Notes: a model not told the origin generated them from the sequence alone. 64,000 nucleotides of DNA from Talinum fruticosum (GCA_021018815.1 JAITYX010000003.1:7128501-7192500); one strand, 5' to 3'. Positions 24,201 to 34,153 are shown, counted from the stretch's first letter. Numbers and translations: made by a program.

Positions 24201-27048
24201 GAACCACAAGTTCTTGCAGTCTACGTTTGAAAGATTCTTTTGCCTTTAGAGTTGGACCTTAAAGCTGACTTGTTTTAGGCTAATATCTGTATTGTATTAA
24301 ATCAGTAACTTGCTCCAGGCCTTCCATTGGTTTTGGATGGGTCTTGTTGTCCGGATTGCCTGTGTGCTGTTTTTTATTGTTTAGGTGACATCTTTACTTC
24401 CCTAGGATTAAATAGTTTGATGATTAACTATGGGCAGACTTTTAAAATATATATAATATATATATATATATATATAGTTAATGTGTTGAATATGAAGAGA
24501 AAAAGAACTTTCCAAGCATCTAGGCTAATGTAGATGTCTAACTGTTTTGATGGAAATTCTGAATTTGCATGCTATGCTGAGTTGTGTAGTCAGTGACTAT
24601 CTGCATGTGACTTGACAGATTCGCAAAATGGTTGGAACTGCTGTAGCAGTGAAGCGTGACGTGCTTCCCAGAGATATTCTTAAGTTGTCACTCAACAAGT
24701 TTTCAAGGATTGTCCTTCCGCTTGCTCCATCAGAAGTTCTATTATTGAGAGGAAATGATTTTAAATTGAGAAGGCTACCTGGCAACAAGAAGAGGCCTGA
24801 GATGCATATTTTGGTTGATTCCATGGAAATTAACAAAGCAGTTGATGATTTCTATGCGACTGTTCTTTTGCCCCAGGTGTCTAAGTTTTTGGTTCCTTTT
24901 GAATCTCCCTGGAAGGAATGGCTTGAGACTTTGGATGCGCATGCAAGCATTCCGGAATCTCAATTAGATGAAGTCAGGAATGCATGGAATAAGTGGAATG
25001 AGGAGTTCCAAAACAGAGTTGCTATTCAAAAGGTTAGTTTCTCCTTTGGCATATAGTTATTAGTTATTACAAAGTAATCCAATTCCCAGGCTGGAACATT
25101 GAATCACTGTGCTCAATCTTGATGGGTGTGCCATATGGCTTGCATCAAATTTTATGAGAACTTTTATGGCCTCAAATTGTGAACCAGTGCTCTTATCCAC
25201 CTCAAGCAGAAGTGGCAAGGGTGATTTCTTTGTCGTGTTTGGTGTTGGCTCTTTTGCCTAATTCTTCTCCTTGTGTTCCTATTGTTGTTTTTGGATGAGT
25301 GTGTTATGAGGATATGTTGTGTTGAAATGCTTTTTGTTTGAAGTGGGAAAGCAAATGTATAAGAAAGGGGAGAGGGAGACTTTTTTTTTTTTTTTGGTTT
25401 GTGAGGTGGAGGGAGATTTTAGCGTAAAAGAGATGGAGGACCCACCTACTGCCAAACTTCTCTACCCAGCAAACTTGTGTACTGTTTAGCCATTTCTATA
25501 ACTAAATGCTTAAGTTCATTTTCTTTTGGTCTCTTTAACAAAAGAATTTTTTCCCACCTTGCAAAAGGAAACAAGATTCTTAAAAAGGAAGATTGAATTC
25601 CTACATCCCATCATTGATAGAAATGCATGTCTAAAAAGAACAAGAACAAGAAAGTTCCAACTTTTATTTCGCAAATTTGATTGAAGATTTTGGTTATCCT
25701 AGGATTTTGGATTTTGAAGGAACTTGCTTCATATAGCCTGCAAGATGAAGGTTGTCTGTCTAACATTTCAAAAACTTCTTTTAGCATATACAGCATGAGT
25801 TGGAGAGTATTTCTGAAGCAGATGGGATGTATATTCCCAATTAAAGAAGAAGAGACAGGAAAGAAACGGTATGATTCTTATCATTTTATGTGGCTGTAGT
25901 CTACTGTAGTCATGTGAATATCGAGGTTCTAATAAATGGGTGAATGAATTGTGAGGCGCTGAGGTCACTGATTTCTGGTCCTATGGATTGACTTATTGAA
26001 TGGAATGATTTGTGACTGGAGTTTGGAGTTCAACTTAATGGTAGCAATTGTGCCCACAAAGCACATGGAAAAATGGGATGTCTGCCTGGTTGTTTCACCA
26101 GATTTGGCTGTTTGAATCAGAAGTCACTTCGTCAATCCAGTTATTCTGCCTAGTTGGCCTTGTACGTTTTGTAGACTGATCACTGTCTAGCGTATTTAGC
26201 ACATACGAACCTCGTGGTTCTGCAACTTATCTGTAGTTTAATGTGTTGTACCTTCCATGCCTAAATCAATTGGAATTTTTATGTGCAAGGATGTCAGTTT
26301 CTGATAATTTAATATACGTGTGTTTTTGTGTCTTGTTTGATTAGCTTATGGAGAATGGTTTAAATTGAATGTAAATAGTACTGGATAGGTTTGGATCTGG
26401 TTCATATAAAGATGGAATGTCAATATTAGACTGTTTTGCTGAACTGTGGGGTACAAACTTGTTCTCCGAGGGCTTGGGAAAGAAAAAGGTTGCTGTCGGC
26501 TGAGCGTCCTTATCCAATGGTGTATCTTTGTGTGGAGTTATCTTTGATCTTTATTTTGTTAATAAAATTGAATGTAAGGTAGTCCTGGGAAGGATTGGAT
26601 CTGGTTCATATAAAGATGAAATTTCGATATTAAGACTGTTTTGGTGAACTATGAACTATGAGGGTACAAACTTGTTCTCCGAGGGCTTGGGAAAGAAAAA
26701 GGTTGCTGTCAGCTGAGCATCCTTATCCAATAGTGTATCTTTGTGTAGAGTTATCTTTGATCTTTCTTTTGTTGATAAAATCATCGGTTTCCGGCAAATA
26801 TTCCGACGTGGATTATTATATTCAGACTTCCAGAGGAGTACTGAGCTTTCTTTGAGTGCTTTTCCCTTTTTCTTGCACGAGTCTCCCAAAATCCTGGTTT
26901 GTTTTGACCGAGATAACTCCTTGTTCAGCTGAACGAGAAGCGAGACGCTGAAGAAGCTCAACAAGCTACTGCTGCTGATGGAATTGCTACTAAGTTCACT
27001 GATTACTCTATAGCACCATACCGCACCTCCCTTGTGACACTCTTCTAA
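10028..27048 (+). CDS. TruA/PUS1-type tRNA pseudouridine synthase (8 exons)
   Basis: I read exons at 10028-10322, 10411-10443, 10713-10825, 10975-11123, 11472-11616, 11774-12205, 24619-25032 and 26929-27048, all with GT-AG borders and matching phases, giving 1701 nt and 566 residues. Family landmarks are [12 protein letters not shown] near residues 90-101, the catalytic loop RTDKGVHS with aspartate at about 145, the [14 protein letters not shown] segment, GEHPFHNYT, and FMLHQIRKMVG at 385-395, spanning exons 6 and 7. TruA-type enzymes isomerise uridine to pseudouridine in tRNA or other RNA. The Ser/Arg-rich N-terminus could be an organelle transit peptide (inference). An acidic Ser/Asp-rich insert lies at about 280-335, as in eukaryotic members. 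Frame is open throughout, so the gene may be functional. The large intron 6 is unusual. Confidence 0.9.
12654..15365 (-). mobile_element. Broken hAT transposon in intron 6
   Basis: The left end begins TAGGGCCGGGCAACGGG followed by GGGTCGG/CCCGACC-rich sequence to about 12775, a common arrangement in plant hAT ends. A minus-strand hAT transposase remnant follows. Near 15,366 the sequence changes abruptly to copia, so the transposase N-terminus (BED zinc finger) and the other terminus are missing. I did not find the complementary end to the right of the copia piece. Confidence 0.75.
13689..15316 (-). pseudogene. hAT transposase pseudogene (RICESLEEPER/BED-type)
   Basis: The minus strand from 15316 downwards encodes segments of a plant hAT transposase in order: the region ending [20 protein letters not shown] (about 14936-15060, the LTTDLWTS motif of the family), then [10 protein letters not shown] followed by a stop near 14800, [15 protein letters not shown] near 14700, [16 protein letters not shown] near 14500, [12 protein letters not shown] near 14140, and the C-terminal dimerisation region [20 protein letters not shown] with IPVSTLASE at about 13740-13870. 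Several in-frame stops lie between the two longest ORFs (13689-14225 and 14936-15316). The enzyme would cut and paste hAT DNA; this copy is dead. Confidence 0.85.
15366..17312 (-). mobile_element. Internal fragment of the copia family (copy B)
   Basis: This segment matches copy A at about 1875-3800 almost end to end, including long shared runs such as GAACGAGTTCTTACCCCAC. Both edges are abrupt: at about 15,366 it meets the hAT transposase and at about 17,312, just after GAATAGGACCA, it meets unrelated DNA. It has no LTR, PBS or RT. It carries protease ([10 protein letters not shown] near 17030), GAG-pre-integrase ([17 protein letters not shown], 16423-16671) and integrase C-terminal ([19 protein letters not shown], about 15900-15990) segments, separated by frameshifts. 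Confidence 0.8.
17313..19270. other. Intronic stretch without recognisable genes
   Basis: No conserved coding signal is seen on either strand. The 137-residue ORF at 17719-18132 minus is proline/serine/threonine-rich, crosses an 18-base A-run and has no recognisable domain. This may be original intron DNA or eroded repeats. Confidence 0.5.
19271..19756. mobile_element. Non-autonomous hAT-type element with GAGCCGAG-rich ends
   Basis: The left end reads TAGGTCCGTAAACGAGCCGAG... and the complement of the right end reads TAGGGCTGTAAGTCAACCGAG..., a near-match terminal inverted repeat. Both subterminal regions are dense in CTCGGCTCGAG-type motifs in opposite orientation. The AT-rich centre has no transposase. 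Such elements are common in plants. A clear 8-bp target duplication was not found. Confidence 0.65.
20500..21990. mobile_element. Long inverted-repeat element with GC-rich inner arms
   Basis: Left sequence at about 20510-20900 and the complement of about 21620-21990 can be aligned: ACATTTAGATACCCT against CCATTTAGGTGCT at the outside, and AGGGTCGTCGG...CCGGCAAGTC against AGGGTCGTCAG...CCAGCAAGTC further in, followed on both sides by a CTCCCT-rich tract. The AT-rich centre (about 21000-21550) has no recognised ORF. The arrangement suits a Mutator-like or fold-back element. The borders are approximate. Confidence 0.45.
23180..23640 (+). pseudogene. LINE (RTE-type) 3' end fragment
   Basis: Plus-strand frames give the C-terminal tail often seen in plant LINE polymerases: [17 protein letters not shown] near 23355-23405, a GRPKENR-like segment near 23480, and [17 protein letters not shown] near 23537-23586. 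Stops and frameshifts lie between them. No endonuclease or RT core is visible upstream, so this is a 5'-truncated copy in the host intron. Confidence 0.6.
24619..25032 (+). CDS. Exon 7 of the pseudouridine synthase gene
   Basis: This exon begins IRKMVG, completing the conserved MLHQIRKMVG block, and encodes residues 390-527. Segments [19 protein letters not shown] and [13 protein letters not shown] match the C-terminal part of the TruA fold (the P-x-AP-x-x-GL/LLL region). It ends VAIQK before the donor GTTAGT. Confidence 0.88.
25033..26928 (+). other. Intron 7, with a tandem duplication of about 205 bp
   Basis: No coding signal is seen apart from shadow ORFs. Two copies of a unit beginning AAATTGAATGTAA lie at about 26362-26564 and 26565-26782 and share long near-identical stretches (TACAAACTTGTTCTCCGAGG and others). 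The second copy ends about 145 bp before the last exon. Confidence 0.7.
26929..27048 (+). CDS. Exon 8 (last) of the pseudouridine synthase gene
   Basis: After the acceptor TTGTTCAG the frame continues [18 protein letters not shown] and ends [15 protein letters not shown] with a TAA stop at 27046-27048. The tail is hydrophilic and variable, so its boundary rests on splice signals and an open frame rather than conserved motifs. Confidence 0.75.
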   Translation: MNEKRDAEEAQQATAADGIATKFTDYSIAPYRTSLVTLF

Positions 27049-28221
27049 AATGTTTGTAATTGTGATTTTTGATGTCATTTTTCATTTGGTCAGAGATTAT
27101 TGTGGAGCACACTTCCATTTATAAATGTAAGTCTAATTTGATTGGGTGGTTAACTTGAGGATAATTTGCGAGTAATTTGATCTCCTGTTAAATTAGAAAG
27201 CCAGATCCTCTTCCACCTGCAGAGTACAAGAGTACTTTGACAAGAACCCGAATCGTATACAGTGCTTAAGTTCGGGTCCTTCTGGAGCTAATGGCCTATA
27301 TTTTGTTGTAATGACAGGAGCCACATCGCATTGCTGTTGAACAGTAAGCCGCTGTGTTCTCAGTAATATTTTTCTCTGCGTAGAATTTCACCACGTGGAA
27401 CAACCGGTAAAATGGACCAAATGCTCTTCCGGCAATACTCAGGATTGAGAGAAGTCGGAGTGATTGAAGCTAAGCCAGGAATGTGGTTTGTTGAACGTCG
27501 AATTTGAAGATGAGGACCAACCTACAGTGGCGACGCAGGTACTTCTGGGCTTCAAAGTTCCACACATGGAAATCACTTATACTAAGCAATGATTGTCCTC
27601 CTCCCTTCCCCGTTCTCCTATGCCATGTAGCTGGATTGTGCTTCAATTGGTGGCAGCAGTGAAACATTGATGTCAAAATTTGCACAAACTGAGTTAATTT
27701 TTGGGGTAAGGAATGGTCATTGCTATGTACCAAATTTGATAATATGCTTTTTGGAGGTATTCTAGATTATTTATTTGCGCATGTGAGTGGTGGTAAAGTA
27801 AGGGTGACTTAAATGATTGACCATTGAAGAGACGATCAGAATGTTATCTTTGACATGAATCAGATGGCAAAAGGTTCTGATGTGTAAACATTAGAGGATT
27901 TGGTCAACCTATAAGTGTGAATCCCTGGTATAATCCTATTATTGGAGATTATGATGTGCAAACATTAGAGGATTAGGGACTTAGGGCATGAATTGTTCTA
28001 ATGAATGCATACATTAAAGTGGTTTTGTATTGGGGTCAGTGACATGTTTGTGCTGTGGTCATATAGTGCTTACTGGGGGTTGAGGCCAGCTTTTATGCAA
28101 CGTTAAAAGAACTCACCTGGTGATCAACCCGGTTGGAGATGATCGGTTGACCCGGTTTGTCGTTAAATCGGATTGGATTGGCATGACTGGGTAGAGCCTT
28201 TGCAAAAAAAAAAAAAATGTA
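27049..28221. other. 3' flank of the gene, no other gene seen
   Basis: The first few hundred bases are probably 3' UTR; no single poly(A) signal stands out. The rest has two copies of an ACATTAGAGGATT motif (about 27889 and 27963) and no supported ORF. Confidence 0.5.
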
Positions 28222-28460
28222 TTTTCTCCGTCCCAATTTAATTGCATGGTTTGACAAAATATGAATTTTAAGGAAATTAGTCAACAAGATATAAATTACG
28301 TATTATATTGTAATTATTTCATATCCTTAATTATTATATTTTGATTATCATAAGGGTATTTAAGGAAAAAAGTCTTAATTTTATGTATATAAATAAAAAC
28401 CAAGCAAATAATTTGGACATCCAAAAAAGAAATAAGAAGCAAATAAATGGGACAGAGGGG
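28222..28460. mobile_element. Stowaway-type MITE
   Basis: The left end carries CTCCGTCCCAATTTAATTG and the complement of the right end CCCCTCTGTCCCATTTATTTG. Both match the Stowaway consensus CTCCCTCCGTCCC. TA dinucleotides flank both ends (28220-28221 and 28461-28462), the expected Tc1/mariner-type duplication. It is 239 bp and AT-rich, with no ORF. Confidence 0.85.
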
Positions 28461-28858
28461 TATAATTTTTTGCATTAAAGATAATAAATTACTAAAGTAA
28501 AATAAAGTATGGATAACACCACATTATTACTTGTGTAATATTTTCCTGAAATAAAAAGGGTAAAGTGTCTGGGCTAGTTACACTATAAAATCCAATTAAT
28601 AGGAGTCTACCCTAGGCCCACCTAACACAAAAAGAAGCCCAAAAAAATAAAGGATAGATCAAAAAAGGTTTTTGAGACAGGGTAGGAGGGCCGTGATTCA
28701 ATAGGGTTTTCTACACTTGGTACCTTTTATTTCCTCCGACTCTCCGTCTCCTTCGAGAATTGACTTTTCTTTTTTACCTCTTTGTCTAAATCCTCTAATT
28801 CAGCCGCATGCCCTTATCAGACCTCCGTATCTACATGTATCTTCTTTTTTTCCCCTTT
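28461..28858 (+). other. Low-copy sequence up to the gypsy insertion, possibly a gene leader
   Basis: A TATA-like ACTATAAAAT lies near 28580, followed by a pyrimidine-rich stretch with TCCGTCTCC and TAGGGTTTTC motifs. If the gypsy element is removed, this joins the pyrimidine-rich 36631-36680. It could be the 5' end of a host gene interrupted by the insertion, but no ORF confirms this. Confidence 0.3.
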
Positions 28859-29434
28859 TGTTTCCGAAGAAATTTAGATGATGATTTGTTTGATGATTCG
28901 GAAAAGTGGACTTACCTTTGTGGGAGGCTCGGATGGTCACGTGTTCCGCTCGGTGCGCTCCTGACCTGCACAAAGGCATGCCCTGGGAGTTGGATCCCGG
29001 GAACGCCAATCCTAAATTTAAGTCGAAGAGGGAATGAAGGATGAGTAAAGGTCCGATCTTTGAAAAAGATCGGTTTTTGGTCTAAAAGTTTAGACCTTTG
29101 AAGATGCTTAAATAAAGGTGGGATCTTTATGAAGATTAGGGGATATTGGTTAAATATGATTATAGATTCTAGAGAGAACAAAGTATGTACTCTCTTGAGG
29201 TGTTTGTGTAATGAATGTAACTTCCCTTTGAGCATAAAAGGGTTAGTATTTATAAGACTCATGAATAAGGGGTAAAATGGGTATTTCACCAGCAATGTTG
29301 GTTTTACCTTTCACATAGAGAGTTGGACCTCATTAGACCCAATGTGAAGTTAATACCTGATGTCAAGCCCGATTTGATCCGATTCAGCATTAACGTGACA
29401 TTTTACGTGGATAACTTGGAATTATTCCACATCA
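28859..29434 (-). repeat. 3' LTR of gypsy 1
   Basis: It is alignable along its length with 36051-36625, with scattered substitutions and small indels. Plus-strand ends are TG...CA. A minus-strand TATA box (TATAAATA) lies at 29247-29254. It is bounded on the outside by CCTTT and on the inside by the PPT. Confidence 0.9.
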
Positions 29435-29450
29435 TTTAGCCCCTCACATT
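29435..29450 (-). promoter_or_regulatory. Polypurine tract of gypsy 1
   Basis: The minus strand reads GTGAGGGGCTAAA directly before the 3' LTR, the position and composition of a plus-strand primer. It abuts a stem-loop (29445-29482). Confidence 0.75.
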
Positions 29451-29482
29451 CCACGTGCTCGCAAACGAGTAGGTGGGATGTG
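29445..29482. other. Stem-loop next to the PPT of gypsy 1
   Basis: Outer arms CACATTCCAC (29445-29454) and GTGGGATGTG (29473-29482) pair with one G-T. An inner stem CTCG/CGAG closes a CAAA loop. An equivalent stem-loop is in the same place in the second gypsy element (47292-47335). Confidence 0.6.
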
Positions 29483-29680
29483 AAACAATGTCCTCTCCGC
29501 TTCTTGAAGCTTTGGGCGGTTAAAAATAGTCACGAAGCGTTTGCTCCTTTTCCCTTCTACCATTGCCGCTCGCCTAGGAGGTGTAAAGGATATGACCTTA
29601 ACCTTCAAAGGCAAATTATGATGCAAGACGTTCATTTCGTTAGCTTCGTTAGCTGAAGGTGAGGAGGAACCCCGATTACG

Positions 29681-30026
29681 GCTCCATGGAGATTAAGAGG
29701 CGCTATGGAAACACTTCAAGATCATCTTCCAACACTTCACAACAAGATCTGACAAAAATAACTTCAGAAACAAGGAATAGGCGCTGCCTCGAGGGCCCCA
29801 CCGGTCATGGCCTCGAGTGTGGAACCTTATTTTGGTCTTAGGGACCTATTGGGGCTCCATGGAGATTAAGAGGCGCTATGGAAACACTTCAAGATCATCT
29901 TCCAACACTTCACAACAAGATCTGACAAAAATAATTTCAGAAACAAGGAATAGGCACTGCCTCGAGGGCCCCACCGGTCATGGCCTCGAGTGTGGAACCT
30001 TATTTTGGTCTTAGGGACCTATTGGG
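29681..30026. repeat. Tandem duplication of a 173-bp unit
   Basis: Units at 29681-29853 and 29854-30026 both start GCTCCATGGAGATTAAGAGG and differ at only a few positions, so the duplication is recent compared with LTR divergence. The short ORFs in it are copies of each other with no recognised domain. Confidence 0.9.
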
Positions 30027-30379
30027 GCCTGTGGCAATGCCGGTGGTGGCCTCCATAGGCACTAGGGGCCTGCCACGGCCTATGGCCAAGCCAATGGGGG
30101 CCTCCAAAGGCTTGCTGCCTTCGCTGGCCACTACCACGGCCTGAGCCACAGGTTGTGGCCTAGACCGTGGGGTCCTCCAATCACCTAGAACCCAAGTTTG
30201 TTGCCCCCACAACCTGTAGCTATGGCCGTGAGGGTCTCCAGTGGCCCTGGGGCCTCGTTCGCCCCTCTCACGGGCGATGGGGCCAACCTTGAGAGGCCTT
30301 TTGGTCCTTGCCTCCTCTTGGGACTCTTCGGTATTTTCGTGTTTGGAGCGAAAGACCCAACCCGAGCCCTTTGGGGCCA

Positions 30380-30775
30380 AAATTGGGTGTGCAAGGGTAC
30401 GACATTAGCCCCTTGGAGCTAAAGATGCATATGACTCCCATGGTACCACTATATTTAGAGTAAGAGACACGACCCGACCCCTTGAGGTTAAATTGGGAGT
30501 GCAAAAGAGCACGACATTAGCCCCTTGGGGCTAAAGATGCGTATGACTCCCATAGTACCACCATGTTTGGAGCAAGAGACACGACCCGAACCCCTTGGGG
30601 TTAAATTGGGTATGTGAAAGGGCACGACATTAGCCCCTTGGGGCTAAAAATGGATAAGACTTCCATGGTACTACTATGTTTGGAGCAAGAGACATGACCC
30701 GGATCCCTTGGGGTTAAATTAGGTGTGCAAAAGGGCACGACATTAGCCCCTAAGGACTAAAGATGCGTAAATTTA
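30380..30775. repeat. Four tandem copies of a ~113-bp unit with ATTAGCCCCTTGGGGCTAA
   Basis: Units start AAATTGGG (AAATTAGG in the fourth) at 30380, 30490, 30603 and about 30716; the last is partial. Each holds the near-palindrome TTAGCCCCTTGGGGCTAA, changed in the first and last copies, and an ACGACATTAGCCCC motif. On the minus strand this gives GGGGCTAA, the core of the element's own PPT. Confidence 0.85.
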
Positions 30776-31247
30776 CTGAAAAAATTCTAAGGCTCGAGAG
30801 TTAGGCCACAAACTTTCGGACTTTGTAGTGCATAACACAATGTCCATAACAATTTTTCAAATTATTATTTTTGTTAGCATTGGTTAAATTTGTGCATTAT
30901 AAATAAATTGATACAAATTATAATTCAAATAATAATAAAAGTTAAAAATAGAATAAATAAACAAATTCACACACATATATAAGCATATATACATGCCCCT
31001 GTTTATTTTTTCTTATTTTTACAATCATTATTATTTTTATTATGACATTTGTATACAATTATTATTTTTATGTTCAAAAATTTCAAAGCAAATATGCTTT
31101 CATGTTTTTGAGCCCGGCCTTGTCATATATGTGTAAGGACAGTCATGGGGTTCGGTTTTAGGGCTCGGTTAGAGAGAGATACATGCAGGGACCAAACCCA
31201 AGGTAGCTAGAAAGAGAGGAGAGGAGATCAGTAGGAGAGATCGTTTT

Positions 31248-31920
31248 GGCCGAGCCCTCGGCAGCAAGAGGGGAAAGGATGGGCTGCAAGGGCAAGGTAG
31301 CAAGGGCAAGGCCTCGGTCTGACCGAGCCCTTGAGAGCGAGAATGAGTGTTTGCATTAATTGAGGGCTCGGTCTGACCGAGCCCTTGAGAGGGAATGAGG
31401 GCTGCAGCAGGGGAAAAGAGAGAGATGGAGAGCTATGAGGGAGAGAGATACTGAGCTGCAAAGGAGGGCTCGGTTTGACCGAGCCCTTGGGAGGTTTACA
31501 TGGGAGGGAAGAGAGAGAGAGAGAGAGAGAGTGAGCGCTAACGTGAGAGGGCTCGGTCTGACCGAGCCCTTGAGTGAAATAGGGGCAGCGAGAGCAATGG
31601 CAACGATGAGAGCAGCGAAAGTTTTAGAGAGATGAGGGCAACGCAGCAACGCTCAAGAGAGAGAGAGAGATGGTAGCGAAAGTGGTTGGATGAGTTGAGG
31701 GCTCGGTGACCGATCCCGAAGTGCTTGGTGAAGGAGGGCTTAATGACCGAGCATGGCGGAAGGAGTGACATGTGAGCTGGGTTTAATGCAGCAAGAGAGA
31801 AGAGAGAGAGATGTTGGCGTGAGAGAGGGAGGGAGATGAAGTGCAGCCATGAAAAGAGAGTAAGGGCTCGGTGTGAAGTGCAGCCATGAAAAGAGAGTAA
31901 GGGCTCGGTGTGAGGCTGCG
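31248..31920. repeat. Interspersed GGGCTCGGTC-type palindromes in a GA-rich tract
   Basis: A 21-bp palindrome with arms GGGCTCGGTC and GACCGAGCCC around a single T occurs at about 31364-31384 and 31550-31570, with close variants at about 31312, 31466 and 31698, and half-sites near 31249, 31864 and 31901. GAGAGA runs separate them. The long serine-rich ORFs on the minus strand (31228-32255) come from this composition and are not treated as genes. Confidence 0.85.
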
Positions 31921-32821
31921 TGAGAGAGAGATAAAGATGGATGAGCAACTGAATGAGCCAGGCGTGAGGGAAAGGGAGAGAGCTGGGCAGCTGGGCATTG
32001 AAAGTGAGAAGGAGTCGCGGGAGAGCTGAGAGAGTTGGTAGTGAGGGAGAGTTGAGCAGGGTTTAAGGAAACCGTGAGGAGAGAGAAAGAGTAGGAGCTG
32101 GGTGCCAGGTAGTGAGTGAGACAGTTGAGAGAGAGATAGCTAGCAATGACAGAAAAAAATTCAGCTTTTGCCTCTCCAATTTTATCCAACTTTTGTCCCG
32201 TGATTGCTCTTTTTCTTTTTAATATTTTCTGATTTTGCTCCTCCATTTTGCCCAATATCTCTTCTCCATTCTTTCATCATTGTTTCTTGTTTACTTGAAT
32301 TTCAAAATTTCACATTTTGTACTCCTTTTTCTTCACTTGTCTTGACTTTGAGACACAACATCCATGAGCTTCACTTTAGAAAAATTCAGCATGAAACCTT
32401 CAAAATTTTCCTTCTATTTTGTCTCATCACTTTCTCCTCTAGTTTGATTCCATCTTGTCTCCATGCATGTTTGAATATCAAGTTTCTAACTTCATCTACG
32501 TAAATAATTCCATGAAAAGCCCTTGTATGTTGGAATAATGAGCACACAAACTTCACCCATATATGTATGTTCCACCTCCTCTTCTAGTAGGGCTTTGCAA
32601 AGTAGCACATCTTCGAGGCCCATAGTCGAGGTCGATAATGGCGTGTCCCGAATCATTGGGGGCTTTGCAACTCTTTCTCATGATTCGCCCATAGTCACTC
32701 CAAGTAAGATAACTATCACTTCATTTCCATGATATTTAGTTAGATCACTCAAGAGCCTATCCTTTGCGGATCCGTAGTGATGTATACTCCTTTTGGATCA
32801 CCGAGTGGGATACTCCTTTTA

Positions 32822-33042
32822 GATCATGTATGACCCAAAAGGGTCTTCTATTGAATGATACCCGTTAGGGGTCATGTATGACCCTATAGGATCTTGTTCT
32901 TAAGTAATACTCCTAAGGGGTCACATATAACCCAAAAGGGTCTTCTCTTGATTTATATCCCTTAAGGGTCATGTACATGACCAAAAAGGTCTCCTCTTGA
33001 ATGATACCCCTTAGGGGTCATGTATGACCCCATAGGGTGAGC
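32822..33042. repeat. Five tandem copies of a ~48-bp unit with GGGTCATGTATGACCC
   Basis: Units begin near 32822, 32869, 32917, 32967 and 33015. Each holds a palindrome of the type GGGTCATGTATGACCC and then AAAGGGTCTTCT or a variant. Copies have diverged by substitutions. No coding role is apparent. Confidence 0.8.
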
Positions 33043-33684
33043 ATTGTTGAGATCATGATCCAATCCTTGAAGACACAACTAATCCCCGGGGAACATGATC
33101 GATCCCTCAAGAACATGACCAACCTTTGTGAACATGATAATCTTTATCAACGTTGTTTTTCTTCATTTTTTTGTTGCCGAATTTATTTTATGCTAGGGTA
33201 CATGTTAGCCCTTTGTATTTATAAAGTTGGGGATCCATGTTAGCCCCTTCTCTATATACGCCCCCAATTTGGTAACAAGAAACGCAGACATATTATATGC
33301 ATAACATTCATTGTATTGATCATAGGAAAAATTTGAGTCCACTTAGAAAAAGGATCTCATACCCCTATTGAATCCTTAACAAAAGGGTAATTCAAGTGAG
33401 GGGTTATTCCAGAGAAAATTGGGATCTCATAAATCATGGGTGGGTTCTTGGAAAGGAGAGTCAACCGATACAACGAGCCTCTTCATTTTGTTGAAAAAAA
33501 AACTCTATTTACAAATGGTGTTGTACTTCTCTTAAACGAAACACTTCTTGATTTTGCTTTCATCTAAGGGTTCACCATGAGTTTTCCCATGGTCTTCCTT
33601 AGTGGCAAGACAAATAGGTAAAGCTTCGGCTTACTTTATCAAAGGCTTCATGCTGACATAGTGCATTCACGAGCCGTCCTCCGA

Positions 33685-34153
33685 TCACCATACAGACTTA
33701 CCAACAATGCCATCATCCAATTCATACCTCATGAGCAAAAGGCAGGGGGTTACGATTGCTTTGATGATGGTTAAGGTAGGGCGCCCAACATTGTAAGCTG
33801 TTGGAACATCCACGATAAGGAAGTCGACCTCCACATTTCGAGCCTTAGTCTTTTCCCCTATCCCGATAGGTAAGCGAATTATTCCTAGGGGCTTAAGAGT
33901 TTGTCCCCCAAATCCCATGATGGGGTTGACTAAGGGACCGAGGCCATCCCCGGGTACTTCAATTTCGTAGACACTCCCAAGTGATGATGTCCACCGAACT
34001 ACCTGTGTCTATTAGAATCCTCCTAACATTAGCATTTACAATCTTAAATTCAATGACCAAAGGGTCGTCGTGAAGAGTAGACATCCCCTTCGGATCCTCT
34101 TTACCAAAGGTCATGGTGGGAACCTCTAATAATGGAGGCTGTCCCATTACCAT
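33685..34153 (-). pseudogene. Gypsy aspartic protease remnant
   Basis: The minus strand encodes ILIDTGSSVDIITWECL at about 33960-34020, holding the catalytic D-T-G-S of retropepsins. A downstream frame (33685-33918) has the protease C-terminal half with VDFLIVDVPTAYNVGRPTL. The usual sequence has an extra residue pair in AYNAILGRPTL, so a small deletion is likely. A frameshift lies between the two parts. The enzyme would process the gag polyprotein. No RT follows, unlike in complete gypsy elements. Confidence 0.8.

Larger units (their letters stand above)
12206..24618 (+). other. Intron 6 (12.4 kb) filled with transposable elements
   Basis: The donor CAG|GTAAGT at 12206 and the acceptor TTGACAG at 24612-24618 join FMLHQ to IRKMVG in frame, matching the contiguous motif of the TruA family. 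Inside lie a minus-strand hAT (12654-about 15365), a copia fragment (about 15366-17312), a short hAT-type element (19271-19756), a long inverted-repeat element (about 20.5-22.0 kb) and a LINE tail (about 23.18-23.64 kb). Stretches at 12206-12653, 19757-20500, 21990-23180 and 23640-24618 show nothing I recognise apart from simple A, T and TA runs (17843-17860, 19932-19950, 24446-24476). Confidence 0.85.

Noticed and set aside
24597..24963. Minus-strand ORFs over exon 7
   Set aside because: Shadows of the pseudouridine synthase exon, which has the conserved motif.
30000..30504. Overlapping ORFs on both strands in gypsy 1
   Set aside because: GC-rich repeat DNA open in many frames; no motif, and units are tandem repeats.
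31228..32255. Long serine/leucine-rich minus-strand ORFs
   Set aside because: Product of GAGAGA and GGGCTCGG repeats; no domain.
30380..33042. Regularly spaced repeats considered as a CRISPR array
   Set aside because: Units are contiguous tandem repeats without unique spacers, in a plant retroelement.
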